In this document: piece by piece, positions 6,534 to 6,557 of the stretch
How the letters are laid out: each line of letters begins with the position of its first letter
How positions within the stretch are numbered: the stretch's first letter is position 1
Position numbers and translations under genes: made by a program
The notes under the pieces: generated by a model
What the model was told of the DNA's origin: nothing
The model's input: the letters and a program-made list of their open reading frames with translations, nothing else
Database searches by the model: none
NCBI GenBank assembly: GCA_003504035.1
Contig: DOBW01000134.1
Span: forward strand, 1 to 6,557
Reading direction: 5' to 3'
Length of the DNA stretch: 6,557 bases
DNA from: Rhodospirillaceae bacterium
Lineage (GTDB): Bacteria > Pseudomonadota > Alphaproteobacteria > UBA9219

Positions 6534-6557
6534 ATGACGACAAATAATGTAACGGCA
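6534..6557 (+). CDS. Start of a second paralogue, cut by the window end
   Basis: The last 24 bases encode MTTNNVTA, identical to the first eight residues of the gene at 5593, with 23 of 24 bases the same (the single change is silent). AAAGAG (6521-6526) lies 7 nt before the ATG as a plausible ribosome-binding site. Together with the shared leader block, this shows a tandem duplication. Nothing can be said about the rest of the protein, including whether it is intact. Confidence 0.7.

Overview
The window looks like a piece of an alphaproteobacterial chromosome with moderate GC content. The evidence is the type of genes present (a DUF4743-type Nudix protein, a GluQ-type synthetase, and a large GT-C-like membrane protein with DADD and RVDHHG motifs) and two intergenic palindromic repeats built from GTCAT...GGGATCC half-units, a style common in that class. 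The lineage within the class cannot be fixed from the sequence alone.

Layout. Bases 46-903 (+) encode a Nudix hydrolase of the thiamine-diphosphate-repair type. It converges on, and overlaps by 14 bp, gluQ (890-1726, -), the tRNA-Asp queuosine glutamylating enzyme. gluQ is joined by an ATGA stop/start overlap to a roughly 637-residue polytopic membrane protein (1723-3636, -) that resembles STT3/GT-C glycosyltransferases. Only 34 bp separate that gene from the divergent fhs (3671-5344, +), a complete formate-tetrahydrofolate ligase. The left 5.3 kb is therefore compact housekeeping DNA: cofactor repair, tRNA modification, probable envelope glycosylation and one-carbon metabolism.

The right 1.2 kb is different. 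After fhs there is a two-hairpin palindromic element (5361-5437) flanked by a 10-bp direct repeat. Next comes an unrecognised 242-residue membrane protein (5593-6321). A second gene then begins at 6534 with the same first eight residues and 23 of 24 identical bases. The leaders of these two genes share a conserved block (5494-5560 and 6341-6405), so this is the start of a tandem family of paralogous genes with copied promoter/leader DNA. The second leader carries an extra element (6406-6511), a second palindromic repeat in the opposite half-unit order, between the conserved block and the start codon. The tandem family and its leaders are the least explained part of the window. I saw no CRISPR array, tRNA, rRNA, transposase or integrase gene.
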